A stretch of 64,000 nucleotides of DNA from JBEVJK01 sp040510195 (GTDB lineage Bacteria; Pseudomonadota; Alphaproteobacteria; Rhizobiales; Rhizobiaceae). The DNA lies in contig JBEVJK010000053.1 in the NCBI GenBank assembly GCA_040510195.1, positions 14,567 through 78,566 of the forward strand, in the 5' to 3' direction. The notes beneath the pieces are model-generated. The model was not told the DNA's origin. It saw nothing but the letters and a program-made list of their open reading frames with translations, and did not search any database. The position numbers were made by a program, and so were the translations under genes. Positions within the stretch are counted from its first letter, which is position 1. The number at the start of each line of letters is the position of its first letter. Positions 51,838-60,766 of this stretch are shown one piece after another.

Positions 51838-53004
51838 TCACTTGATCCGTTCCAGGATCGAGACGTAGTTGGCGACAGCCGCGCCGCCCATGTTGAAGAT
51901 GCCGCCCAGGCGCGCATCTTCGACCTGGATGCCGCCCGCCTCGCCGGTGAGCTGCATGGCGGTGAGGGCGTGCATGGAGACGCCGGTGGCGCCGATGGGA
52001 TGGCCCTTGGACTTCAGTCCGCCCGAAGGGTTGACCGGCAGCCGGCCGTCCTTGGCCGTCTGGCCTTCGAGCGCCAGGCGACCGCCCTCGCCCCGCTTGG
52101 CCAGGCCCATCGCCTCGTATTCGATGAGCTCGGCGATGGTGAAGCAGTCGTGCGTCTCGACGAAGGACAGGTCGTCGAGCGTCACGCCGGCGCGTTTCAG
52201 GGCACGGGTCCAGGCCTCCTCGCAGCCCTCGAAGAGCAGGATGTCGCGCTTGGACATCGGCAGGAAGTCCTGCACGTGCTCGTTGGCGCGGAAGGCCACC
52301 GCCCGGCGCATGGCAAGCGAGGTCGATATGTCGGCCAGCACCAGCGCGGCCGCGCCGTCCGAGACCAGCGAGCAGTCGGTCCGCTTGAGCGGCCCGGCGA
52401 CGAAGGGGTTCTTCTCGCTCTCCTGGCGGGAGAATTCGTAGCCCAGGTCCTTGCGCATCTGCGCATCGGGCTGGTCGCCGCCGTTCCTGTGGTTCTTGGC
52501 GGCGAGCGCCGCCAGCGCGTCCGACTGGTCGCCATGGCGCTGGAAATAGGCATCGGCGATCTTGCCGAAGACCCCCGCGAAGCCGGCCGGGATGTCGGCG
52601 TCCTCGGGCAGGTAGGAGGCGCGCAGCAGGTTGCGGCCGATCTCCGGGCCGGGCGTGGTCGTCATCTGCTCGGCGCCGACGACGAGCACGATATTGGCGC
52701 TGCGCGATTCGATGGCGCGGATGCCCTGGCGGACCGCAGCCGAGCCGGTGGCGCAGGCGTTCTCCACCCGCGTCGCCGGCGTGAAACGAAGCCGGTCGTC
52801 GGCCTGCAACACGAGGCTCGCGGTGAAATCCTGGGGCGAGAAGCCGGCGTTGAAATGGCCCAGCACGATCTCGTCGACATCCTCGGGACCGATTCCGGCA
52901 TGCGCCATCGCCTCGCGCGCGACGGTGACGATCAGGTTCTCGAGCGTCTCGCCTTCCAGCTTGCCGAAACGGGAATGGGCCCAGCCCACGATACAGGCGG
53001 TCAT
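51838..53004 (-). CDS. Thiolase family protein (SCP-x/acetyl-CoA acetyltransferase type)
   Basis: A 388-residue thiolase-fold protein. The active-site cysteine is in RVENACATGSAAV, and the C-terminal catalytic segments are VETHDCFTIAEL, VNPSGGLKSKGHPIGATG and NMGGAAVANY. It belongs to the SCP-x-like thiolase group, which acts on acyl-CoA substrates and often pairs with a DUF35 OB-fold protein; none is seen nearby. A GAGGAG ribosome site supports the start at MTACIVGW. It is divergent from betI, 134 bp apart, so it may share the BetI-controlled region. Confidence 0.86.
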   Translation of the reverse strand: MTACIVGWAHSRFGKLEGETLENLIVTVAREAMAHAGIGPEDVDEIVLGHFNAGFSPQDFTASLVLQADDRLRFTPATRVENACATGSAAVRQGIRAIESRSANIVLVVGAEQMTTTPGPEIGRNLLRASYLPEDADIPAGFAGVFGKIADAYFQRHGDQSDALAALAAKNHRNGGDQPDAQMRKDLGYEFSRQESEKNPFVAGPLKRTDCSLVSDGAAALVLADISTSLAMRRAVAFRANEHVQDFLPMSKRDILLFEGCEEAWTRALKRAGVTLDDLSFVETHDCFTIAELIEYEAMGLAKRGEGGRLALEGQTAKDGRLPVNPSGGLKSKGHPIGATGVSMHALTAMQLTGEAGGIQVEDARLGGIFNMGGAAVANYVSILERIK

Positions 53005-53088
53005 GTCGGTCTCCTCGTCGTGAGCCAAACCTATTCACGGCGAGGCCGGGCTTCAAGGCGACGGCCCGCCGCGGCCTCTCACATTTTG

Positions 53089-53106
53089 GTTGATTGATCA
53101 GTCAAC
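53089..53106. promoter_or_regulatory. BetI-box palindrome
   Basis: GTTGATTGATCAGTCAAC is an 18-bp dyad with a single mismatched pair, 32 bp before the betI ATG. The core TTGA-TTGATCA-GTCAA matches the type of site bound by BetI, the choline-sensing TetR repressor of bet genes. It also lies upstream of the divergent thiolase gene. Confidence 0.8.
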
Positions 53107-53138
53107 TAAAAATACGGTGCGTTCCGGGAGGCTTGGGA

Positions 53139-53729
53139 ATGCCGAAGACGGGGATGGAACCGCTGCGCCGCAAGGCGCTGATCGACGCCACGATCTCGGC
53201 GATCGGCGCCCGCGGCTCTCTCGACGTGACCATGTCGGACATCGCCGGCCGTGCCGGCGTCTCCTCGGCGCTGGCGCACCACTATTTCGGGGCCAAGGAA
53301 GAGCTGCTGCAGGCGACGATGCGCCATATCCTGGCGGAACTCGGAGCCGATGCACGCGCCGCACTGCGGGCGGCGGGGGCCGATCAGCGGCGGCGCGTCG
53401 CTGCCGTCATCGCCGTCAACTTCTCGGAGAGCCAATTCCGCCCCTCCACGATAGCCGCCTGGCTTGCCTTCTATGTCGAGGCGCAACGCTCGCCGGAGCT
53501 GCGGCGGCTCCTGCGCATCTACGCGCGGCGCCTCCATTCCAACCTCAAGAGCGCGCTCGGCGGGCTTCTGCCGCCATGCGAGGCCGAGCTCACCGCCGAA
53601 AGCATCGCGGCGCTGATCGACGGGCTCTACATCCGCCGCGCGCTCAAGGACGGAACGCCGAACGCCGACAGCGCCGTGGCGCTCGTCGAAGACTATCTCG
53701 CCACCACCCTTGCCCAGAAAGCCCGATGA
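53139..53729 (+). CDS. betI: Choline-responsive TetR-family repressor BetI
   Basis: A 196-residue TetR regulator. The helix-turn-helix is MSDIAGRAGVSSALAHHYF near residues 30-50, and the start resembles other BetI proteins (MPKTGMEPLRRKALIDATI). In rhizobia BetI represses betICBA and is released by choline. A GGGAGG ribosome site precedes the ATG and the BetI palindrome lies just upstream, consistent with autoregulation. Its stop overlaps the betC start by 4 bp. Confidence 0.93.
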   Translation: MPKTGMEPLRRKALIDATISAIGARGSLDVTMSDIAGRAGVSSALAHHYFGAKEELLQATMRHILAELGADARAALRAAGADQRRRVAAVIAVNFSESQFRPSTIAAWLAFYVEAQRSPELRRLLRIYARRLHSNLKSALGGLLPPCEAELTAESIAALIDGLYIRRALKDGTPNADSAVALVEDYLATTLAQKAR

Positions 53730-55252
53730 CCCGCCCGAACTTCCTCATCCTGATGGTCGACCAGCTTGCCGGAACCCTGTTCCCCGAGGGGCGTCCGGCC
53801 GACTTCCTGCACGTGCCGAACCTCAGGGCGTTGGCCGAACGATCGGCTCGCTTCGCCGCCAACTACACGGCATCGCCGCTCTGCGCGCCGGCGCGCGCCG
53901 CCTTCATGACCGGGCAGCTGCCTTCGCGCAGCGGCGTCTACGACAATGCGGCCGAGTTCGCCTCCGACATCCCGACCTTCGCCCACCATCTGAGGCGCGC
54001 CGGCTACGCAACCTGCCTCGCGGGCAAGATGCACTTCGTCGGGCCGGACCAGCTGCACGGCTTCGAGGAGCGGCTGACCACCGACATCTACCCGGCCGAT
54101 TTCGGCTGGACGCCCGACTATCGCCAGCCCCACCAGCGGATCGACTGGTGGTATCACACGCTCTCGTCGGTGACCGGCGCCGGCATTGCCGAGACCACGA
54201 ACCAGCTCGAATATGACGACGAGGTGGCGTTCCTGGCTGCCCAGAAGCTCTACCAGCTGGCACGCGACAGCGAGGCCGCCGACCGCCGGCCATGGTGCCT
54301 GACGGTGTCGCTGACGCATCCGCACGACCCCTATGTGGCACGGCGGCGCCACTGGGACCTCTACGAAGGCTGTGCGGCGCTGGAGCCGGCGGTGCCGGCG
54401 ATCCCCTACGAGGCCCAGGACCCGCACGCAAAGCGCCTTTTCGATGCCTGCGACCATGAGAGCTTCGAGGTGACGACCGCGGACGTGCGGCGCGCCCGGC
54501 GCGGCTATTTCGCCAGCATCTCCTATGTCGACGAGAAGATCGGCGAGCTGTTCGCCGTGCTCGAGGCGACGCGCATGCTGGACGACACGGTCGTCGTGTT
54601 CTGCTCCGATCATGGCGACATGGCAGGCGAGCGCGGGCTGTGGTTCAAGATGTGCTTCTACGAGGGCTCGGCGCGGGTGCCGCTGCTGATCGCCGGCGGC
54701 GGCGTCGAGCCGGGGCCGGTCGGCGAGCCGACCTCCAACCTGGACATCGCGCCGACGCTCTGCGACCTCGCCGGCATCGACCTGGCCATGGTGATGCCTT
54801 TCGTCGACGGGCAGTCCCTGCTGCCGGTCATCGCCGGCGGCGGGCGGGCGGGCGGCGTGCCGATGGAGTATGCGGCGGAAGGATCGGCGGCGCCGATGGT
54901 GGCGCTGCGCGAGGGCCGATACAAGTTCGTCCACTGCGCGATCGACCCGCCGCAACTCTTTGATCTGGAATCGGATCCGCAGGAGCTCGTCAACCTGGCG
55001 GCCGACCCTGCCCAGGCGCCGCTGGTGGCCGCTTTCATGGCCAAGGTGGAGGCGCGGTGGGACCTCGAAGCCTTCGACCGCGCCGTGCGCGATAGCCAGG
55101 CGCGGCGCTGGACGGTCTATCCGGCGCTGCGCGAGGGCACCCACACGCCGTGGGACTTCGAGCCGCGGCCAAGGGCGTCCGAGCGCTACATGCGCAACCA
55201 TATGGACCTCAACGTGCTGGAGGAAAGCAAGCGCTTTCCGCGCGGCGAGTAG
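53726..55252 (+). CDS. betC: Choline-sulfatase
   Basis: A 508-residue sulfatase that hydrolyses choline-O-sulfate to choline and sulfate, feeding the bet pathway. The formylglycine site is in SPLCAPARAAF with Cys53 to be modified. Metal ligands are visible in NFLILMVDQL and FCSDHGDMAGERG. Length matches S. meliloti BetC. It is coupled to betI by ATGA and followed by betA after 2 bp. Confidence 0.95.
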   Translation: MTRPNFLILMVDQLAGTLFPEGRPADFLHVPNLRALAERSARFAANYTASPLCAPARAAFMTGQLPSRSGVYDNAAEFASDIPTFAHHLRRAGYATCLAGKMHFVGPDQLHGFEERLTTDIYPADFGWTPDYRQPHQRIDWWYHTLSSVTGAGIAETTNQLEYDDEVAFLAAQKLYQLARDSEAADRRPWCLTVSLTHPHDPYVARRRHWDLYEGCAALEPAVPAIPYEAQDPHAKRLFDACDHESFEVTTADVRRARRGYFASISYVDEKIGELFAVLEATRMLDDTVVVFCSDHGDMAGERGLWFKMCFYEGSARVPLLIAGGGVEPGPVGEPTSNLDIAPTLCDLAGIDLAMVMPFVDGQSLLPVIAGGGRAGGVPMEYAAEGSAAPMVALREGRYKFVHCAIDPPQLFDLESDPQELVNLAADPAQAPLVAAFMAKVEARWDLEAFDRAVRDSQARRWTVYPALREGTHTPWDFEPRPRASERYMRNHMDLNVLEESKRFPRGE

Positions 55253-55254
55253 CC

Positions 55255-56904
55255 ATGGAGGCGGATTTCGTCGTCATTGGCTCAGGCTCGGCCGGCTCGG
55301 CGCTGGCCTATCGGCTGTCGGAGGACGGGCGCCATTCGGTGATCGTGATCGAGCATGGCGGCTCGGACTACGGGCCGTTCATCCAGATGCCGGCAGCGCT
55401 CTCCTTCCCCATGAACATGAGCCGCTACGACTGGGGATTCTCGACGGAGGCCGAGCCGCATCTGGACGGCCGCGTGCTGGCGACGCCGCGCGGCAAGGTG
55501 CTCGGCGGCTCGTCCTCGATCAACGGCATGGTCTTTGTGCGGGGACATGCGCGCGACTTCGACCACTGGGCCGAGATGGGCGCCGCCGGCTGGGCCTTCG
55601 CCGACGTGCTGCCCTACTTCAAGCGGATGGAGACCTCGCATGGCGGCGACGACGGCTGGCGCGGCCGCGACGGCCCCTTGCACGTCTGGCGCGGCCGGCA
55701 ATGGAACCCGCTCTTCAAGGCCTTCGTGGAGGCCGGGCGACAGGCTGGATTCGAGACCACCCCCGACTACAACGGCGCCAAGCAGGAAGGCTTCGGCGTC
55801 ATGGAACAGACCATCCATCTCGGCCGCCGCTGGTCGGCCGCCAACGCCTATCTCAGGCCGGCGCTCAAGCGAAAGAATGTGAGCCTGGTCAATGGCCTGG
55901 CGCGGCGCGTGGTGATCGAGAACCAACGCGCGGTCGGCGTCGAAATCGAGACCCGCAGACAGCTCCAGCTCATCAAGGCACGCCGCGAAGTGGTAATCGC
56001 CGCCTCGTCGATCAATTCGCCGAAGCTGCTGATGCTGTCCGGGATCGGCCCGGCGGCGCATCTCGGCGAGCACGGCATCGCCGTCAAGGCGGACCGGCCG
56101 GGCGTTGGACAGAACCTGCAGGACCATCTGGAGCTCTACATTCAGCAGGAATCGGTGCTGCCGATCACCCTCTATTCCAAGCTCAACCTGTTTTCCAAGG
56201 CGTTCATCGGAGCCCAGTGGCTGTTCTTCAAGTCGGGGCTCGGCGCCACCAACCATTTCGAAAGCGCCGCCTTCCTGCGCTCGGCCGCCGGCGTCGAGTA
56301 TCCCGATATCCAGTACCATTTCCTGCCGGTGGCCATCCGCTACGACGGCAAGGCGGCGGCCAAGTCGCACGGCTTCCAGGCGCATGTCGGGCCAATGCGC
56401 TCGAAGTCGCGCGGGTCGGTGACGCTCCGCTCGGCCGACCCGGCCGAGAAGCCGGCGATCCGCTTCAACTACATGGCGCATGAAGACGACTGGGCGGATT
56501 TCCGCCATTGCATCCGGCTCACCCGCCAGATCTTCGGCCAGGCCGCCTTCGACCCCTATCGCGGACGGGAGATCGCGCCGGGGCGCGATTGCGAGACCGA
56601 CGATCAGCTCGACGATTTCATCCGCGCGCATGTCGAGAGCGCCTACCATCCGTGCGGGACCTGCCGGATGGGCCGGGCAGACGACCGCCATGCCGTGGTC
56701 GACCCCGAATGCCGGGTGATCGGCGTCGAGGGGCTCAGGGTCGCCGACTCTTCGATCTTCCCGCGCATCACCAATGGCAACCTCAACGCCCCGTCGATCA
56801 TGGCGGGCGAGAAGGCCGCCGACCACATCCTCGGACGCGGCATGCTGGCGCCCTCGAACCTGGAGCCCTGGGTCAATCCGCGCTGGCGGAATTCGGACCG
56901 CTAG
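55255..56904 (+). CDS. betA: Choline dehydrogenase
   Basis: A 549-residue GMC-family flavoprotein that oxidises choline to betaine aldehyde (and can go further to betaine). The FAD-binding motif VIGSGSAGSALAYRL is at the N-terminus, GKVLGGSSSINGMV is the GMC signature 1, and SAYHPCGTCRMG holds the catalytic histidine region. Likely membrane-associated by interaction, with no signal peptide. It is the third gene of betICBA. Confidence 0.95.
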   Translation: MEADFVVIGSGSAGSALAYRLSEDGRHSVIVIEHGGSDYGPFIQMPAALSFPMNMSRYDWGFSTEAEPHLDGRVLATPRGKVLGGSSSINGMVFVRGHARDFDHWAEMGAAGWAFADVLPYFKRMETSHGGDDGWRGRDGPLHVWRGRQWNPLFKAFVEAGRQAGFETTPDYNGAKQEGFGVMEQTIHLGRRWSAANAYLRPALKRKNVSLVNGLARRVVIENQRAVGVEIETRRQLQLIKARREVVIAASSINSPKLLMLSGIGPAAHLGEHGIAVKADRPGVGQNLQDHLELYIQQESVLPITLYSKLNLFSKAFIGAQWLFFKSGLGATNHFESAAFLRSAAGVEYPDIQYHFLPVAIRYDGKAAAKSHGFQAHVGPMRSKSRGSVTLRSADPAEKPAIRFNYMAHEDDWADFRHCIRLTRQIFGQAAFDPYRGREIAPGRDCETDDQLDDFIRAHVESAYHPCGTCRMGRADDRHAVVDPECRVIGVEGLRVADSSIFPRITNGNLNAPSIMAGEKAADHILGRGMLAPSNLEPWVNPRWRNSDR

Positions 56905-56933
56905 GCCATCATGGCGCGAACCCGGAGATGAGC

Positions 56934-58397
56934 ATGAAGTCGCAGCCGAAGGCCTCGCACTACATCAACGGCCGCTATGTCGAGGACGAGCAGGGCGCGC
57001 CGCTGCCGGTGATCTATCCGGCGACAGGCGAGACCATCGCGACGCTGCATGCCGCGACGCCCAACGTGGTGGAGCTGGCGGTGGAAGCAGCACGCGAGGC
57101 GCAGCCCGCCTGGGCGCGGCTGAGGCCGGTCGAGCGCGGCCGGGTGCTCGGCAGGGCGGCAGCGCTGCTGCGCGAGCGCAACGCCGAGCTGGCGCGGCTG
57201 GAGACGCTCGACACCGGCAAGGCGATCCAGGAGACGCTGGTCGCCGACCCCGCCTCGGCAGCCGAGGCCCTGGAGTTCTTCGGCGGCGCCGTCGCCGCCT
57301 TCAACGGCGACTACATCGACCTCGGCGGACCGTTCGCCTACACCCGGCGCGAGGCGCTCGGCGTGTGCGTGGGCATCGGTGCCTGGAACTATCCGATCCA
57401 GGGCGCGGGCTGGAAGTCGGCCCCGGCGCTCGCCATGGGCAATGCGATGGTGTTCAAACCGTCGGAGAACACGCCGCTCTCGGCGCTTGCGCTGGCCGAG
57501 ATCTACAGCGAGGCCGGGCTGCCGGACGGCCTGTTCAACGTCGTCCAGGGGTTCGGCGACGTCGGCGCCGCGCTCGCCGGCCATGCCGCGGTGGCGAAAG
57601 TCTCGCTCACCGGCTCGGTCGGCACCGGCAAGAAGGTGCTGGCGCTTGCCGGCTCGCTGATGAAGCACGCGACCATGGAGCTCGGCGGCAAGTCGCCGCT
57701 GATCGTCTTCGACGACGCGGACCTCGAGAACGCCATCGGCGGCGCCATGCTCGGCAACTTCTACTCGACCGGCCAGGTCTGTTCGAACGGCACCCGCGTC
57801 TTCGTCCAGGAAAGGCTGCACGACCGCTTCGTCGAGCGGCTCGGGGAGCGCACCAAGGCGATCCGCATCGGCGATCCGCTCGATGCCGACACCCAGATGG
57901 GGCCTCTGGTGTCGAAAGCCCAGCAGGAGAAGGTGCTGGGCTATATCGCCGTCGGCAAGGCGGAGGGGGCCGTGCTGGCGCATGGCGGCGGCGTTCCTTC
58001 CCTGCAAGGCTTCGAGGGCGGGTTCTTCGTCGAGCCCACCATCTTCACCGGCGTCCGCGACGAGATGCGGATCGCTCGCGAGGAGATCTTCGGACCGGTG
58101 ATGAGCGTGCTTTCCTTCGCCGACGAGGAAGAGGTGGTCGGCCGCGCCAACGACACGGAGTTTGGGCTCTCGGCCGGGGTGTTCACCCGCGACCTGCCGC
58201 GGGCGCATCGGGTGATCTCGGCGCTGCAGGCGGGGACCTGCTGGATCAACACCTACAACCTGGCGCCGGCCGAAATGCCGTTCGGCGGCGCCAAGCAGTC
58301 CGGCATCGGACGCGAGAACTCGTTGACCGCGCTGGCGCACTACTCGCAGCTCAAGGCGGTCTATGTCGAGACAGGCGACGTGGCGAGCCCGTATTAG
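56934..58397 (+). CDS. betB: Betaine-aldehyde dehydrogenase
   Basis: An aldehyde dehydrogenase of 487 residues that converts betaine aldehyde to glycine betaine with NAD+, the last step of the osmoprotectant pathway. The catalytic glutamate is in MELGGKSPL and the catalytic cysteine in GQVCSNGTRVF; WNYPIQGAGWKSAPALA is the cofactor region. Two ATGs 6 bp apart compete; I chose the second because GGAG lies 6 nt before it and would overlap the first too closely. The gap from betA is 29 bp. Confidence 0.95.
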   Translation: MKSQPKASHYINGRYVEDEQGAPLPVIYPATGETIATLHAATPNVVELAVEAAREAQPAWARLRPVERGRVLGRAAALLRERNAELARLETLDTGKAIQETLVADPASAAEALEFFGGAVAAFNGDYIDLGGPFAYTRREALGVCVGIGAWNYPIQGAGWKSAPALAMGNAMVFKPSENTPLSALALAEIYSEAGLPDGLFNVVQGFGDVGAALAGHAAVAKVSLTGSVGTGKKVLALAGSLMKHATMELGGKSPLIVFDDADLENAIGGAMLGNFYSTGQVCSNGTRVFVQERLHDRFVERLGERTKAIRIGDPLDADTQMGPLVSKAQQEKVLGYIAVGKAEGAVLAHGGGVPSLQGFEGGFFVEPTIFTGVRDEMRIAREEIFGPVMSVLSFADEEEVVGRANDTEFGLSAGVFTRDLPRAHRVISALQAGTCWINTYNLAPAEMPFGGAKQSGIGRENSLTALAHYSQLKAVYVETGDVASPY

Positions 58398-58404
58398 AGC
58401 CCGC

Positions 58405-60723
58405 TCAGCCGGCCACCTCGCTGTCGAGATACTGGGTCAGCGCCGAGACCAGATGGTAGAAGATCGAGGCCGGCACCTCGGTCGCCACCGCCCGCCCCCG
58501 CTCGTCGATCTGGTCGATCCACAGGCCTTGCGGCGCCGGGTCGATGTGCCAGCGGAACAGACGCCCGACGCGGGCCTCGATCTCCGGCTTCATCTCGGGG
58601 CCGCCGGTGCCGTCGAGCGCGATCGCCGCCTTGATCGCCTCCGACTGCGGCCAGCTGCGCGACAGACGGTCGAGCGGCATGCCCTGCCGGGAGACCGCCG
58701 CATAAGCCAGGCCCGTCGCCCGGTTGAGGCCGTTGGCGATGGCCGAGGCGTAGAGCTTGCGGGCGAACTTGACGAGGTCGCCCTGACCGCTCTTGCCGGC
58801 GAAATCGACCAGCAGCGAGGCCCATTCGAAGTGATGGCCGGGCTCGGTCCAGTCGCCCTGGCCGTTGGGCGCGGGCCGCCACTCGTCGTCAAAGAATTCG
58901 CCCAGCGTCCAGCTGTCGGCGTCGAAGAAATGGCTGCGGAAGAGGTCGATGATGCGCGCCGCGCGCCTGAGGTAGGAGCGCTCGCCGGTCACCGTATGCC
59001 AGGCCAGGAACGCTTCCAGCAGATGCATATGCGGGTTGGAACGGCGCAGCCCCTTGCCCTCCGGCGTCTCGAGGAAGCCGGTCAGGCGAGCATCCTCCAG
59101 GTGGGCGTCGATGAAGGCGAAGGTCTCCTCGCCGAGCGCCAGCGCCCGGGGATTGCCCGATTTATGGGCGTGCGCCAGGGCGAGAAGCACGCAGGAATGG
59201 TCGTAGGCGTCCTCCACCGGGTCGAGAACGCTTCCGTCGACGTTGAGGGTGCGCACGAAGCCGCCGCGCGGCGTGCGCCCGTTGCGGACGATGAAGTCGA
59301 TGCCGTGCTCGATGACCCGGTCGGCCGGGCCGGTCCAGCCGCGTTCCTTGGCGACCGCGAAGGCGTAGATCTGCCGGGCCATGGTGCGCATGCGCTTGGG
59401 CTTGCTCATCGGCCGGCCGTCGAAGCCGAGCGCCTCGTGATAGCCGCCATAGACCTCGTCGACACCGATGGTCGACCACAGCGGCAGCGTCTCGTCGAAC
59501 AGCCAGTGGCCGACCCGCTTCACCCAGCCGCCGCTGACGATCGCCCGGTCGTGGGCCGGCGTGAACTTGGTCTCCAGGCGGCCGCTCTTCTCGAGCTGCT
59601 CGACGATCTTCTTGACGTTCTGGCTGTGGCTCACCGGCGCCACGAAGGTGGCGTCCGGGGTCGACACGATGGCGACGTCCTTGAGGCCGATCGCCGACAG
59701 CAGGCGGCCCTCGGAGCGAAGGTAGGAGTTCTCGCAGTCGATGGCGACGACATCGCCGACGACCACGTTGCCGGCCTCGTCTGACGGGCTGACGTAGAGC
59801 AGCGACTGCCAGGAGCCCAGATCGTTCCAGCGGAAGCCGGCCGGCACCCTGGCGATGCCCTGGGCTTTCTCCATGATCGCATAGTCGATCGAATCGGAGG
59901 GGATCTCGCTGTAGCGGTCGAGCGGCATGTAGACGCCGGACACGTCGCTCACCTGCGCCCGCCAGGCCGACAGGGTGGACTCCCAGATCTCCGGCTGGAA
60001 CTTGCGAAACGCGTCGCGCATGGCGCCCGCCTCGAACAGGAAGATGCCCGAATTCCAGAAGAAGGTGCCGGCAGCAAGATAGGCCTTGGCGGTCTCCAGA
60101 TCCGGCTTCTCCACGAAGCGGGCGACGTCGCACACCGTGCCTTCGTCGGCAGCCACCTCTATGTAGCCGTAGCCGGTCTCGGGTTGCGTCGGCCGGATGC
60201 CGAACACCACCAGCCGGCCCGATTTGGCGGCCGGCACGCCGGCCTCGACGCTCGACCAGAACTGGCGGTCGGTCGAGATCTCATGGTCGGACGGCACGAC
60301 GAGGACCAGCGACTGCGCACCATAGGCGTCTATCGTCTGCAGCGTGGCGACCGCGACGGCGGCGGCGGTGTTGCGACCGGCCGGCTCGAACAGAGCCCGC
60401 CCGCCCTTGAGGTCAAGCGAGGCGATGTCGCTCCTCACGCGGTCGGCATGGCGCTCCGAAGCGATCAGATAGATCGGCGTTTCGCCGCCCTTGCGGGCGC
60501 CGAGCCTGCGCAGCGTCTTGACCAGCATGGAGCCGTTGCCGGACAGGTCGTGGAACTGCTTGGGGTTGTCCTCGCGCGACAGCGGCCACAGGCGGGAGCC
60601 GATGCCGCCGCTCATCACGAAACTCACGATTCGTTCGGACATTCCGCCACTCTCGTCAGTCCCCGCCCCCGGCGCATCGTCGCCCGGTTCGGCATCCCGC
60701 ATCAAGGTCTTGTCTTCAAGCAT
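58405..60723 (-). CDS. Bifunctional mannose-1-phosphate guanylyltransferase fused to AGE-type isomerase/epimerase
   Basis: A 772-residue fusion. Residues about 30-390 form a GDP-mannose pyrophosphorylase (FVMSGGIGSRLWPLSRED with the nucleotide-binding loop, VVPSDHEI, FVEKPDLETAK, FFWNSGIFLF). Residues about 400-770 form an N-acylglucosamine 2-epimerase/mannose isomerase domain with NPHMHLLEAFLAW, PGHHFEWASLL and SWPQSEAIKA. It replaces the more usual cupin-type PMI half of such fusions. Together with the adjacent phosphomannomutase it could make GDP-mannose from fructose-6-phosphate. The start MLEDKTLM adds a short acidic tail; MSERIVSF at 60642 is the alternative. Confidence 0.88.
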   Translation of the reverse strand: MLEDKTLMRDAEPGDDAPGAGTDESGGMSERIVSFVMSGGIGSRLWPLSREDNPKQFHDLSGNGSMLVKTLRRLGARKGGETPIYLIASERHADRVRSDIASLDLKGGRALFEPAGRNTAAAVAVATLQTIDAYGAQSLVLVVPSDHEISTDRQFWSSVEAGVPAAKSGRLVVFGIRPTQPETGYGYIEVAADEGTVCDVARFVEKPDLETAKAYLAAGTFFWNSGIFLFEAGAMRDAFRKFQPEIWESTLSAWRAQVSDVSGVYMPLDRYSEIPSDSIDYAIMEKAQGIARVPAGFRWNDLGSWQSLLYVSPSDEAGNVVVGDVVAIDCENSYLRSEGRLLSAIGLKDVAIVSTPDATFVAPVSHSQNVKKIVEQLEKSGRLETKFTPAHDRAIVSGGWVKRVGHWLFDETLPLWSTIGVDEVYGGYHEALGFDGRPMSKPKRMRTMARQIYAFAVAKERGWTGPADRVIEHGIDFIVRNGRTPRGGFVRTLNVDGSVLDPVEDAYDHSCVLLALAHAHKSGNPRALALGEETFAFIDAHLEDARLTGFLETPEGKGLRRSNPHMHLLEAFLAWHTVTGERSYLRRAARIIDLFRSHFFDADSWTLGEFFDDEWRPAPNGQGDWTEPGHHFEWASLLVDFAGKSGQGDLVKFARKLYASAIANGLNRATGLAYAAVSRQGMPLDRLSRSWPQSEAIKAAIALDGTGGPEMKPEIEARVGRLFRWHIDPAPQGLWIDQIDERGRAVATEVPASIFYHLVSALTQYLDSEVAG

Positions 60724-60766
60724 GATCGTTTCCGTTCGGTTCGCAACGGGCTCGAGCGCCGAGGCG

